Assembly (NCBI GenBank): GCA_038276395.1
Contig: JBBQAA010000074.1
Coordinates: forward strand, 62,001-126,000
DNA from: JBBQAA01 sp038276395
Lineage (GTDB): Bacteria; Actinomycetota; Thermoleophilia; Solirubrobacterales; Solirubrobacteraceae
DNA: 64,000 nt
Direction: 5' to 3'
The position numbers were made by a program, and so were the translations under genes. This document shows positions 33,922 through 42,446 of the stretch, one piece after another. Under the pieces are notes generated by a model, which was not told the origin of the DNA, did no database searches, and worked only from the letters and a program-made list of their open reading frames with translations. Within the stretch, counting starts at the first letter, position 1, and the number at the start of each line of letters is the position of its first letter.

Positions 33922-34406
33922 CCCCAGCGCCCACGTTCCGTCCTTCCGAGATCCTGCGGGCCCTCGCCCGCCACGGCGTCGACTTCGTGGTGATCGGCGG
34001 CATCGCCATGGTGGCCCAGGGCTCGAGCCGCAACACCTTCGACCTCGACGTCACCCACGCCACCGACGGCGCGAACCTCGACGCGCTCGGCGCCGCGCTG
34101 GTCGAACTCGGAGCGCGATCACGGGGGGTCGAGGAGGAAGAGCCGTTCGTCCCGGACGCAGCCACGCTCCGCCGTACGTGGATACTCACCCTCTCCACCA
34201 ACGCCGGGAGCCTTGATGTGCTTGCCGCACCCCCGGGTGCTCCGAGCTACGAGGAACTCCGCCGGCGGGCGCTGAGGATCCTCGTCGCCGACGTCGCCGT
34301 GCTCGTCGCCTCCCTCGATGACCTCGAGGCGATGAAGCGGACCGCCGGCCGCCCGAAGGACCGGCTCGACCTCGAGGAGATCGAGGCCATCCGCCGGCTT
34401 TCGTAG
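33918..34406 (+). CDS. Nucleotidyltransferase-fold protein (toxin candidate)
   Basis: The 162-residue protein belongs to the minimal polymerase-beta nucleotidyltransferase superfamily (DUF6036/AbiEii-like). It has VIGGIAMVAQGSSRNTFDLD, which holds the GG motif and a D-x-D (DLDV) metal site, then a later LDVLAAPPGAPSYEEL third acidic strand and a closing LDDLEAMKRTAGRPKDRLDL segment with the conserved K..R..KD. It is translated from an ATGA overlap with the XRE gene. Such proteins can nucleotidylate tRNA or proteins; the target here is unknown. Confidence 0.82.
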   Translation: MTPAPTFRPSEILRALARHGVDFVVIGGIAMVAQGSSRNTFDLDVTHATDGANLDALGAALVELGARSRGVEEEEPFVPDAATLRRTWILTLSTNAGSLDVLAAPPGAPSYEELRRRALRILVADVAVLVASLDDLEAMKRTAGRPKDRLDLEEIEAIRRLS

Positions 34407-34432
34407 GCGCAAGCGAACCGAGCGCTCGGCCT

Positions 34433-34560
34433 CTACAACCGGTCAGCGATCTCGCTCATGGTGGGCTCGCGGCCGAGCTCTCTCGCGAGCTCGGCCCGGA
34501 CCGCCCCGCGGCGGCGCTGGAAGCGCAGCACGAAATGCCGCGGCGCCTCCCTCAGGGCAA
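34433..34560 (-). pseudogene. Possible fragment with sigma-factor-like sequence
   Basis: A short minus-strand frame ends RAELARELGREPTMSEIADR followed by Leu and a stop. The stretch resembles sigma-70 region 3, where LGREPT is common, but nothing before or after it matches and I see no start codon context. It may be a remnant or coincidence. It lies in the 213-bp gap between the convergent nucleotidyltransferase and clpX genes. Confidence 0.25.
34471..34496. terminator. Strong hairpin between convergent genes
   Basis: GGCCGAGCTC, loop TCTCGC and GAGCTCGGCC form a perfect 10-bp stem between the 3' ends of the nucleotidyltransferase and clpX genes. It lacks a U-tract on both strands, so it would be an atypical, bidirectional terminator of the kind proposed for GC-rich actinobacteria. 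Confidence 0.4.
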
Positions 34561-34619
34561 AGACGAGGAGAGCCGGGGCGCGGCTCGAGCAAGAGTGGGA
34601 CGGCTCGCCCGCGCACGCC

Positions 34620-35897
34620 CTACCCCGCCTCGGCCGCCGGCTCCTCGTCCTCCTCGTCGGCCACGGCCACGGTCACGAGCGTCGGGGTGATCCCTCGCTC
34701 GACGACCTCCTTCGTCACGACGCACTTCTTCACGTCGCGGCGCGAGGGCAGCTCGAACTGCACGTCGAGCAGCACCTCCTCGATGATCGAGCGCAGCCCG
34801 CGGGCGCCGGTCTCGCGCTCGAGCGCCTTATCGGCCACCGCGCTCAAGGCCTCGTCGGCGAACACGAGGTCGATCCCGTCGAAGGAGAAGAAGCGCTGGA
34901 ACTGCTTGACCAGGGCGTTCCGCGGCTCGGTGAGGATCGAGAGGAGATCCTCGCGCGTGAGCTGGTGCACGGCGCTCATCACCGGCAGGCGGCCGATGAA
35001 CTCGGGGATGAGGCCGTAGGAGATAAGGTCCTCGGGCAGGCACTGCTCGAAGACCTCGCCGGGGTCCTTCTCCTCCCGCCGCCGGATCGAGGCGCCGAAG
35101 CCGACGCCCTGGTGGCCGATCCGCCGCTCGATCACGTCGTCGAGCGCGGCGAAGGCGCCGCCGCAGATGAAGAGGACGTTGGTCGTGTCGATCGAGAGGA
35201 ACTCCTGGTGGGGGTGCTTGCGCCCGCCCTGGGGCGGCACGCTGGCCGTGGTCCCCTCGAGGATCTTCAGGAGCGCCTGCTGCACGCCCTCCCCCGAGAC
35301 GTCCCGCGTTATCGACGGGTTGTCCGCCTTGCGGGCGATCTTGTCGACCTCGTCGATGTAGATGATCCCCGTCTCGGCCTTCTTGACGTCGTAGTCGGCG
35401 GCCTGGATCAGCTTCAGCAGGATGTTCTCGACGTCCTCCCCCACGTAGCCCGCCTCGGTCAGCGCCGTGGCGTCGGCGATCGCGAAGGGGACGTTGAGTA
35501 TCCGCGCCAGGGTCTGGGCGAGCAGCGTCTTGCCGCACCCGGTCGGCCCGAGGAGCAGGATGTTCGACTTCTGCAGCTCGATGTCCTGGTCGTCGGCGCG
35601 CATCATCCGGACGCGCTTGTAGTGGTTGTAGACGGCGACCGAGAGCGTGCGCTTGGCCTCCGACTGCCCGACCACGTACTCGCCGAGCACGTCGTAGATC
35701 TCCCGCGGCTTCGGCAGGTTCTCGATGTCGAAGCTCGGCGGGGCGGTCAGCTCCTCGTCGATGATCTCGTTGCAGAGATCGATGCACTCGTCACAGATGT
35801 AGACGCCGGGGCCGGCGATCAGCTTCTTGACCTGCCGCTGGGACTTCCCGCAGAAGGAGCAGAGGAGCTGCTCGTTGGAGTCGGTCGGGCGGGCCAC
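34620..35897 (-). CDS. clpX: ATP-dependent Clp protease ATP-binding subunit ClpX
   Basis: The 425-residue unfoldase has the N-terminal zinc-binding domain (Cys13, Cys16, Cys35, Cys38 in LLCSFCGKSQ...YICDECIDLC). Its AAA+ module carries Walker A GPTGCGKTLLAQTLA, Walker B IIYIDEVDKIA and the pore loop region GYVGEDVENIL. The ClpP-docking IGF-like loop reads HQGVGFGAS. The start is GTG and the gene lies 82 bp after clpP. The usual tig-clpP-clpX order is kept. Confidence 0.97.
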   Translation of the reverse strand: MARPTDSNEQLLCSFCGKSQRQVKKLIAGPGVYICDECIDLCNEIIDEELTAPPSFDIENLPKPREIYDVLGEYVVGQSEAKRTLSVAVYNHYKRVRMMRADDQDIELQKSNILLLGPTGCGKTLLAQTLARILNVPFAIADATALTEAGYVGEDVENILLKLIQAADYDVKKAETGIIYIDEVDKIARKADNPSITRDVSGEGVQQALLKILEGTTASVPPQGGRKHPHQEFLSIDTTNVLFICGGAFAALDDVIERRIGHQGVGFGASIRRREEKDPGEVFEQCLPEDLISYGLIPEFIGRLPVMSAVHQLTREDLLSILTEPRNALVKQFQRFFSFDGIDLVFADEALSAVADKALERETGARGLRSIIEEVLLDVQFELPSRRDVKKCVVTKEVVERGITPTLVTVAVADEEDEEPAAEAG

Positions 35898-35979
35898 GGT
35901 GCTCTTTATACGCCTCCGGGGGCGACGGTCCTCCCGGACGTGCGAGTCTAGCCGCGCGAAGCGGTTCGGGGAGCGAGCC

Positions 35980-36564
35980 TCAGTGCTGCGAGATCACGCG
36001 GTCGATGATCCCGTACTCCTTGGCCTCCTCGGAGGACATGAAGTAGTCGCGCTCGGTGTCCTGGCGGACCTTGGCGACGTCCTTGCCCGCGTGCCCCGCG
36101 ATGATCTCGTCGAGCTTGCGGCGCAGCTCGATGACCTCGCGGGCGTGGATCTCGATGTCGGTCGCCTGGCCCTGGAAGCCCGAGGAGACCTGGTGGATGA
36201 GGATCTTCGCGTTGGGCAGGGCCATGCGCTTGCCCGCGGCGCCGCCGGAGAGCAGCAGCGCGCCCATCGACATGGCGATGCCGACGCAGATCGTCTGCAC
36301 GTCGGGCTTGATGAACTGCATCGTGTCGTAGATCGCCAGGCCGGCGTAGACCGAGCCTCCCGGAGAGTTGATGTAGATCGAGATGTCCTTGTCCGGGTCC
36401 TCGGATTCGAGGTGCAGGAGCTGGGCGACGATCAGGTTGGCGATCTGGTCGTCCACCGGTGTGCCGAGGAAGACGATCCGCTCGTTCAGCAGGCGCGAGT
36501 AGATGTCGAACGCCCGCTCGCCGCGGGAGGTCTGCTCGACGACCATGGGGACGAGGGGGCTCAT
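35980..36564 (-). CDS. clpP: ATP-dependent Clp protease proteolytic subunit
   Basis: The 194-residue serine protease has Ser99 in GIAMSMGALLLSGG, His124 in NAKILIHQVSSGFQGQATDI and an Asp near residue 173, plus the substrate-binding INSPGGSVYAGLAIYD strand. I took the ATG at 36564, which overlaps the tig stop (ATGA); the longer frame is antisense to tig. Actinobacteria often have two clpP genes in tandem; only one is here. Confidence 0.97.
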   Translation of the reverse strand: MSPLVPMVVEQTSRGERAFDIYSRLLNERIVFLGTPVDDQIANLIVAQLLHLESEDPDKDISIYINSPGGSVYAGLAIYDTMQFIKPDVQTICVGIAMSMGALLLSGGAAGKRMALPNAKILIHQVSSGFQGQATDIEIHAREVIELRRKLDEIIAGHAGKDVAKVRQDTERDYFMSSEEAKEYGIIDRVISQH

Positions 36565-37952
36565 GGCACCGACTCTACCTCTCCCTCGGGCTCGTCCTGC
36601 GCCGGGGGCTCGGGGTCCTCCCCGGCCGCCGGCTCGGGCTCGGGCATCGCCACGGGGACGGCCTCCTCGGCCAGCAGCTCGGCCGCGCGGTTGACGGCCA
36701 GCTCGGCGGCGAAGGAGTCGAGCTGGTGGGCCGAGCGCAGGCGATCGAGGAGCTTCTCGGGCTTGACACCCTCGTGCTCGGCCGGGTGCTCCAGCTCGTG
36801 GAGGATCTCCTCCTCGGTCGGCGCGATCTGCTCCGCCTCGACGACGGCGGCGAGCACGGCCTCGCGCTTGAGCGCCTGCACGGCGTCGGGGACCGCCTCG
36901 TGGACGAGCTCCTCCTCGGACTCCTTGCCCGAGATCCGCAGGTAGGTCTCCGGGGTGATGCCCTGGCGGGCCATCGTGCGGCTCATCTGCTCCCACATCT
37001 CGTGGGCGCGCGCGTGGGCCAGCTCCTCCGGGACCTCGACCTCGGCCTCCTCGACGACGGCGTCGAGCACCGAGGCGCGGAACTCGGCGGCCACGGTCGC
37101 CTCGTCGCGGTCGGAGAGCTTTGAGGCGATGTCCTCCTTGAGCTCCTCGAGCGTGTCGAAGCCGGCGCCATCGACGGCGAGGTCGTCGTTGACCTCGGGG
37201 AGGACCTTCTCCTTGACCTCCTTGACGGTGACGGCGAAGACCGCCTCCCGGCCCGCGAGGTGCGCGGCGTTGTAGTCCTCGGGGAAGGTGGCCGAGACCT
37301 CGCGCGCGTCGCCCGCGCGGGCGCCCGTGAGCTGCTCCTCGAAGCCGGGGATGAGCCGGCCCGACCCGAGCTCGAGGAGTTGATCCTGCCCCTCGCCGCC
37401 GGCAAAGGGCTCGCCGTCCAACCGCCCGAGGTAGTCCATGACGACGAAGTCGCCCTCTCCGGCCGCGCGCTCGGCCGTATCGAGCTTGGCCAGGCGCTCG
37501 CGGAGCGCGTCGATCTCGGCCTCGACGGCGGCGGGGTCGGCGCGCGGCGCGCGGCGGGGGACCTCGAGGCCTTTGTAGCGCCCGAGCTTAGCCGTCGGGC
37601 GCACGCCGATCTCGATCGAGAAGGTGTAGGCGCCGCCGTCCCCGGGCGAATCGCCGAGATCGAGCTTCGGCTCGCCCACGGGGACGATCCCCGCGGCGTC
37701 GAGCGCGTCCGAGTACCAGGCGCCGAGAGAGGAGCGGACGGTCTCCTCGAGCACCGCCTCGCGGCCGATTCGCCGCATGACGACCGGCGCGGGGACCTTG
37801 CCCTTGCGAAAGCCCGGTACGCGCAGGTCGCGCCCGAGTTCGCGCGCGGTGCGCTCGAGGCGGCGCTCGACCTCCTCGGGGGGCACCTCAGCCTCGACGC
37901 GGACGCGGGAATCCTCCAGCGGGGTGACAGAGGTCTTCACGGCGGGGGCCAC
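36561..37952 (-). CDS. tig: Trigger factor
   Basis: The 463-residue ribosome-bound chaperone has the N-terminal ribosome-binding domain with the signature VPGFRKGKVPAPVVMRRIG, a PPIase FKBP-like domain near residues 155-240 (DFVVMDYLGRLDGEPFAGGE, LIPGFEEQLTGARAGDAREV) and a helical C-terminal chaperone domain. A 40-residue acidic, proline-rich tail (EPEPAAGEDPEPPAQDEPEG) extends it; such tails are common in actinobacterial trigger factors. The start is GTG. Confidence 0.96.
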   Translation of the reverse strand: MAPAVKTSVTPLEDSRVRVEAEVPPEEVERRLERTARELGRDLRVPGFRKGKVPAPVVMRRIGREAVLEETVRSSLGAWYSDALDAAGIVPVGEPKLDLGDSPGDGGAYTFSIEIGVRPTAKLGRYKGLEVPRRAPRADPAAVEAEIDALRERLAKLDTAERAAGEGDFVVMDYLGRLDGEPFAGGEGQDQLLELGSGRLIPGFEEQLTGARAGDAREVSATFPEDYNAAHLAGREAVFAVTVKEVKEKVLPEVNDDLAVDGAGFDTLEELKEDIASKLSDRDEATVAAEFRASVLDAVVEEAEVEVPEELAHARAHEMWEQMSRTMARQGITPETYLRISGKESEEELVHEAVPDAVQALKREAVLAAVVEAEQIAPTEEEILHELEHPAEHEGVKPEKLLDRLRSAHQLDSFAAELAVNRAAELLAEEAVPVAMPEPEPAAGEDPEPPAQDEPEGEVESVP

Positions 37953-37978
37953 GAGCGGGGCACGATAGCGTCGGGCCG

Positions 37979-38110
37979 GTGCTCTCCCGCACCCTCGCCT
38001 GGCTGCTGACGGGGCCGCTCGGGCATCTCCTGGCCGCCGTGATCGACTGGCTGCGGATCGCCCGCAAGGTGCTGGCGGCGCGACTACGGGGACGACCCGT
38101 GGAGTGGTGA
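37979..38110 (+). CDS. Possible small basic amphipathic protein (43 aa)
   Basis: A GTG-started frame diverging from tig by 26 bp encodes a hydrophobic N-terminal helix (TLAWLLTGPLGHLLAAVIDW) followed by a basic stretch (LRIARKVLAARLRGRPVEW) and a TGA stop. The pattern of a membrane-inserting helix plus positive tail is coherent. The tig promoter would have to lie within it, so the call is uncertain. Confidence 0.4.
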   Translation: MLSRTLAWLLTGPLGHLLAAVIDWLRIARKVLAARLRGRPVEW

Positions 38111-38280
38111 TCCCCCCGGGCGGTGGACCCGTTCAGGGCGGTTTCAGCGCGCGCGCGTGAATGTGTCGGGGTGACGCGGTCCGTGTCCGCCGCGCCCGCC
38201 ATGCCGGGAGCGCGGACTTCCCTCCTCCTCCCACGTACCGTAGTCGCGCGAGACGGGTGACGGGTACTAGCTTGGGTCCC

Positions 38281-38946
38281 GTGGCCTCCTCCGTGCTCGT
38301 CGTCGAGGACGACGCCGACCTGCGCTCGGTGCTTCGCCGCGCCCTGCGCGAGGCCGACTTTGATGTCGCCGCGGCCCACGACGGGACGGAGGCGCTGCGC
38401 GCCGCGCGGACCAGTCCGCCCGACCTGCTGATCCTCGACATAGGGTTGCCGGACGCCGACGGCCGCGACGTCTGCCAGGCGCTCCGCTCGCAGGGGATGA
38501 CCGCCCCGGTCCTCTTCCTCACCGCGCGCGACGCGCTGACCGACCGCATCTCCGGGTTCGCCGCCGGCGGCGACGACTACCTGACGAAGCCCTTCCACGT
38601 CGACGAGCTGATCGCCCGCGTGGGCGCGCTGCTGCGCCGCTCGGGCAGCGACCCGGCGACCACCGTCGGCGATCTCCGCCTCGATCCGATCACCCACGGC
38701 GCGGAGTCCGGCGCGCAGCGGGTCCCGCTCACCCCGACCGAATTCCGCCTGCTCGCCGCGCTCGCCGCCAAGCCGGGCACGGTCGTGCGGCGGGCCGAGC
38801 TCGTGCGCGTGGGCTGGCCCGCCGGAGCGATCGTCCATCAGAACACCCTCGACCAGTACCTCGCCCGTCTGCGCCGCAAGCTCCGCGAGCTGGGGACCGA
38901 GGTCGCGATCGAGACCTCCCACGGGGTCGGCTACACGCTGCGATGA
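38281..38946 (+). CDS. OmpR-family response regulator
   Basis: The 221-residue regulator has a receiver domain with acidic pocket EDD (9-11), phospho-acceptor Asp53 in ILDIGLPD, Thr81 and Lys103 (LTKPFH). A C-terminal winged-helix domain carries PLTPTEFRLLAALAAKPGTV, LDQYLARLRRKLRELG and HGVGYTLR. The GTG at 38281 is the natural start; the longer frame has no homology. It overlaps the kinase gene by 4 bp. The signal and regulon are not evident. Confidence 0.93.
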   Translation: MASSVLVVEDDADLRSVLRRALREADFDVAAAHDGTEALRAARTSPPDLLILDIGLPDADGRDVCQALRSQGMTAPVLFLTARDALTDRISGFAAGGDDYLTKPFHVDELIARVGALLRRSGSDPATTVGDLRLDPITHGAESGAQRVPLTPTEFRLLAALAAKPGTVVRRAELVRVGWPAGAIVHQNTLDQYLARLRRKLRELGTEVAIETSHGVGYTLR

Positions 38947-40268
38947 GCCGGCTCCGCACGCTCCGCGGGCGGCTCGCCGCGCTGGCGTTCGCGGGGGCTG
39001 TCGTCGCGGTGGCCGTCCCCGTCGTCGCCTTCAACCTCCTCTTCGACACGAACCTCCGCGGCGACCTGAACTCGCGGCTGCGCGCGCAGGCCGAGGCCGC
39101 CTCGACCACGATCGGGACCGAGGGCGGGCGCATCGAGGTCCGCGAGTCGCCGAGCGTGATCGACGCGCAGGTGTGGGTCTTCGCGGGCCGGCGGGATGTC
39201 CTGCGCCCCCGCGACTCGCCCGAGGTGCAGGCCGGGGCCGCGGCGCTGGCCGGGCAGAGCGACGTGTTCGCCACCGTCGAGTCGCGCGAGGTCCGCCTCT
39301 ACGCGCTCGGGGTGAGAAGCGGGCGCCGGCAGCTGGGAACGGTGGTCGTGGCGCAGTCGCTGGCCCCCTACGACCACGCCTCCGACGTGGCGCTCGTCGG
39401 CAGCGCCGCGCTGGCGCTCGCGCTCCTCTCCTTCGTCTCCGGCGTGACCTGGTTCGCCCTCGGGCGGGCGCTCGCGCCGGTCGAGGAGATGACGCGCTCG
39501 GCCGCGGCGTGGAGCGAGGGGGACCCCGAACGCCGCTTCGGCGCCGCCCCCCGGCCCGACGAGCTCGCCCGTCTGGCCCGGACCTTCGACGGGCTGCTCG
39601 ACCGACTGGCCGCGGGCCTCAGGCACGAGCAACGGCTCTCCAGCGAGCTCTCCCACGAGCTGCGCACGCCGCTGGCGCGCATCATCGCCGAGATGGACAT
39701 GCTCCAGCGCCGCGAGCGCCCGGCCGACGAGCGCCGCGAGGCCTACGGGTCGATCGCCCGCGCGGCGGAGCAGATGAGCCGCATCCTCGAAACGCTCATG
39801 ACCGCGGCGCGCGCCGAGTCGAGATCGACTCCGCGGGGGCGCACCGACCTCGTCGCCGCGCTCGGCGAGCTGGCCGCGGACTGGCGCGGCACCTTCGCCG
39901 AGGACGGCGCCGAGCTCGAGCTGCGGGTCGAGGAGTTTCCGCTCGTCGCCGGCGTCGACGCCGCCGTGCTCGAGCGCGTCGTGGCGCCGTTGCTCGAGAA
40001 CGCCCGGCGCCACGCGCGCGAGCGCGTGGTGCTCGGCGCCCGGCGGGAGAACGGCGGCGCCTGCGTGACCGTCCGCGACGACGGCGACGGCATTCCGCGC
40101 GAGGAGCGCGAGCGCATCTTCGAACCCGGCGTGCGCGGCGAGGAGGCGGGAGACGGCGCCGGCCTCGGCCTCGCCCTCTCCCGCCGCCTGGCCCGCGCCG
40201 CCGGGGGCGACGTCGTCGCCGGCGAGGCGGACCCCGGCGCGCTCTTCACCGTGCACCTCCCGGCCTAG
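38943..40268 (+). CDS. Sensor histidine kinase
   Basis: The 441-residue kinase has a first membrane helix (about residues 12-33), an extracytoplasmic region of about 110 residues, a second helix near 150-174, a HAMP linker (FALGRALAPVEEMTRSAAAW) and a HisKA domain with His238 in LSHELRTPLARI. The HATPase part has N-box LLENARRHARE, G1 DDGDGIP and G2 GAGLGLALSRRLA. It is coupled to the upstream regulator (ATGA). The sensor domain is not recognisable, so the stimulus is unknown. Confidence 0.93.
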   Translation: MSRLRTLRGRLAALAFAGAVVAVAVPVVAFNLLFDTNLRGDLNSRLRAQAEAASTTIGTEGGRIEVRESPSVIDAQVWVFAGRRDVLRPRDSPEVQAGAAALAGQSDVFATVESREVRLYALGVRSGRRQLGTVVVAQSLAPYDHASDVALVGSAALALALLSFVSGVTWFALGRALAPVEEMTRSAAAWSEGDPERRFGAAPRPDELARLARTFDGLLDRLAAGLRHEQRLSSELSHELRTPLARIIAEMDMLQRRERPADERREAYGSIARAAEQMSRILETLMTAARAESRSTPRGRTDLVAALGELAADWRGTFAEDGAELELRVEEFPLVAGVDAAVLERVVAPLLENARRHARERVVLGARRENGGACVTVRDDGDGIPREERERIFEPGVRGEEAGDGAGLGLALSRRLARAAGGDVVAGEADPGALFTVHLPA

Positions 40269-40287
40269 CCGGGGCGCCTCTGGCTCC

Positions 40288-42399
40288 TCAGCGCAGGATG
40301 CCGGTGTGGCCGAGGGAGTAGCGGCCGGGCTGGGGCCAGACGCACAGGCCGTGAGGACCACTGCCTACGGGTATCCGGTGCAGCAGCCGGCCGGTGACCG
40401 TCGAGATCGCGTAGACCTCGCCGTCGTAGCGGCCCGAGAGCCACAGCACGCGTCCGTCGGCCGACACGCCGCCCATGTCGGGGCTGGTGCGGCCGGGCAG
40501 CCGCCAGCGCGCCACGGGCCGCCGCGTGCGGAAGGAGATGACGGTGATCTGCCCCGCCTGGCGGTCGGAGACGAAGAGCCGGCGCGCGTCCCGGCTCGGA
40601 TAGAGGCCGTGCGCGCCCGCGCCGGTGCGCACGAAGCCCTCTCGGCGCCGCGCCTGCCCGTCGATCAGCCAGACCCCGCCCCGGGCCATGTCGGCGACGT
40701 AGAAGGTGCGGCCGTCGGGGGAGAGCTTCACGTCCTGGGGCATCGAACCGGGCGTGAGCGGGATCGAGCGCACGACCCGCTCCTCGCGGAGGTCGACGAC
40801 GATCATGCGCCCGGAGAACTCGCAGGAGACGAGCGCGAGCCGCCCGTCGGCGGTCATGTCCATGTGGTCGACCCCCGCGCAGGTCGGCACGCTCAGGCGA
40901 TGGCGGAGCGCCATCGTCTGCGGGTCGCGGAAGTCGAGCGCGCGCTGGGCCTCGGCCACGACGATCGCGCGCGTCCCGTCGGGGGTGAAGTAGAGGTTGT
41001 AGGGATCGGCGACGGGCACCGGCTTGCCGGGCGCGCCGGTGACCGGGTCGATCGGGGTCAGGTCGTTGCCCTGATCGTCGCTCACCCACAGGGTCCGCAG
41101 ATCCCACGACGGGGTGACGTGCTGCGGGAGCTGGCCCACGGCGAAGTGACGGATGATCTTGAACGTCCGCGGCGAGATCTCATCGACGGTGTTCGAGCCC
41201 GAGTTGGGGACGTAGATGCGGGAGGGGACATCGGCGGTGACGGGCGAGAAGCGGCCGGGTGCCTCGGCGGCGTAGACGTTTGCGGGGTCGAGGAGCGGCG
41301 GCACGCGGCCGGGAGCGAGGCCGGCCGGCTTGAGCGCCTTGGGCGCGGCCGTCTCCGGGGTGAGCCCGAGGATCCCGTCGTGGACCTGCCCGGCGGGATC
41401 GCGGCCGCCGAAGACGAGGATCCGCCCGCCGAGCGTCGCCGCGCCCGTGTCGGAGAGCGGCTGGGGCAGGCGGCCGGCGCGGTCAAGCGAGCCGGTGGCC
41501 GGGTCGAGGGCGAGGATGCTCGAGGTCTGCGAGGCGAGGTCGGCGCCCCGCCCGCCGACGATGAACACCCGGCCGCCGAGCGTCGCCGCCGCCGCGTGGG
41601 TCAGCGGCGCGGGGAGGAGCCCGAGCTTCGACACCCTGCCGGTCGCGGGGTCGAAGGAGAGGATCTCGCGCCGCGCGGTCGTGCCCGACGTGCCGCCGGC
41701 GATGATGATCCTCCCGCCGGCGGCGCTCACCGCCGCGTAGCGGAGCGGCCGCGGCAGGCGGCCGGCGACGCGCGGGGGCCGGCCGGGGGTGAAGGCGACG
41801 ATCGTGGCCAGGGGCCGCGTGCCCGTGTAGCCCCCGATGACGTAGGCCGTGCCCCCGAGGGCGACGGCCTGCACGTCTGAGGCGCCGACCGGCAGCCGGC
41901 CCGCGGGCTGCGCCTGGCCGCCGGCGACGAGGCGCACGACCTGGTCGCTCGTCGCGCCCGCGTCGCCACCGCCGAAGACGTAGGTCTCGGTGCCGAGCGG
42001 GGCCGCGCCGAGGTCGTGCAGCGCGCGGGGGAGCGAGCCGTCGACCCGCGCGCGATGACCGGTGACGCGGACGACGGAGGAGACCGAGGCGTCGGCGCTG
42101 TCGAGCCCGCCGGCGAGGAGCGCCGAGGCGCCGCGGACCGCGACCGCCGGGAGCTGGACCGGCGCGGGCAGGCGCCCGATGACCGTGGCGCGCAGACGGG
42201 CGGGCGCCGCGGGCCGGCCGGCGCCGGCGGTGCCGGAGGCGGGCGGGCGGGAGCGGGCGCCCCCGGCGGCGTTCCCCGCGCCGCCGGGGTGTGCGCTTCC
42301 GGCTCCCCCGCACCCGGTGAGCGCGGCGGCGGCGAGGGCCAGGACCGCCCAGGGCCGCGCACGGAGCGAGGACTTCAGCACCTCCGGAGTGTGCCCCAT
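40288..42399 (-). CDS. Lipoprotein with kelch-like and YncE-like beta-propellers
   Basis: The 703-residue product has a lipoprotein signal (LALAAAALTGCGG, lipidated Cys near 30) and a Pro/Ala/Gly-rich linker. About six kelch-like repeats cover roughly residues 70-340, each with a GG doublet (YVFGGGDAG, YVIGGYTG, IIIAGGTSG, VFIVGGRGA, ILVFGGRDP). A second propeller of YncE/NHL type covers roughly 380-695 (IYVPNSGSNTVDEIS, VKLSPDGRTFYVAD, LFVSDRQAGQITVIS). Two propellers in tandem outside the membrane suggest a binding or scaffold role; the ligand is unknown. Confidence 0.85.
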   Translation of the reverse strand: MGHTPEVLKSSLRARPWAVLALAAAALTGCGGAGSAHPGGAGNAAGGARSRPPASGTAGAGRPAAPARLRATVIGRLPAPVQLPAVAVRGASALLAGGLDSADASVSSVVRVTGHRARVDGSLPRALHDLGAAPLGTETYVFGGGDAGATSDQVVRLVAGGQAQPAGRLPVGASDVQAVALGGTAYVIGGYTGTRPLATIVAFTPGRPPRVAGRLPRPLRYAAVSAAGGRIIIAGGTSGTTARREILSFDPATGRVSKLGLLPAPLTHAAAATLGGRVFIVGGRGADLASQTSSILALDPATGSLDRAGRLPQPLSDTGAATLGGRILVFGGRDPAGQVHDGILGLTPETAAPKALKPAGLAPGRVPPLLDPANVYAAEAPGRFSPVTADVPSRIYVPNSGSNTVDEISPRTFKIIRHFAVGQLPQHVTPSWDLRTLWVSDDQGNDLTPIDPVTGAPGKPVPVADPYNLYFTPDGTRAIVVAEAQRALDFRDPQTMALRHRLSVPTCAGVDHMDMTADGRLALVSCEFSGRMIVVDLREERVVRSIPLTPGSMPQDVKLSPDGRTFYVADMARGGVWLIDGQARRREGFVRTGAGAHGLYPSRDARRLFVSDRQAGQITVISFRTRRPVARWRLPGRTSPDMGGVSADGRVLWLSGRYDGEVYAISTVTGRLLHRIPVGSGPHGLCVWPQPGRYSLGHTGILR

Positions 42400-42446
42400 C
42401 GGGATGATCGGAGTCTGAACGTCGGCGCCGACTACCGTCGCCCGCC

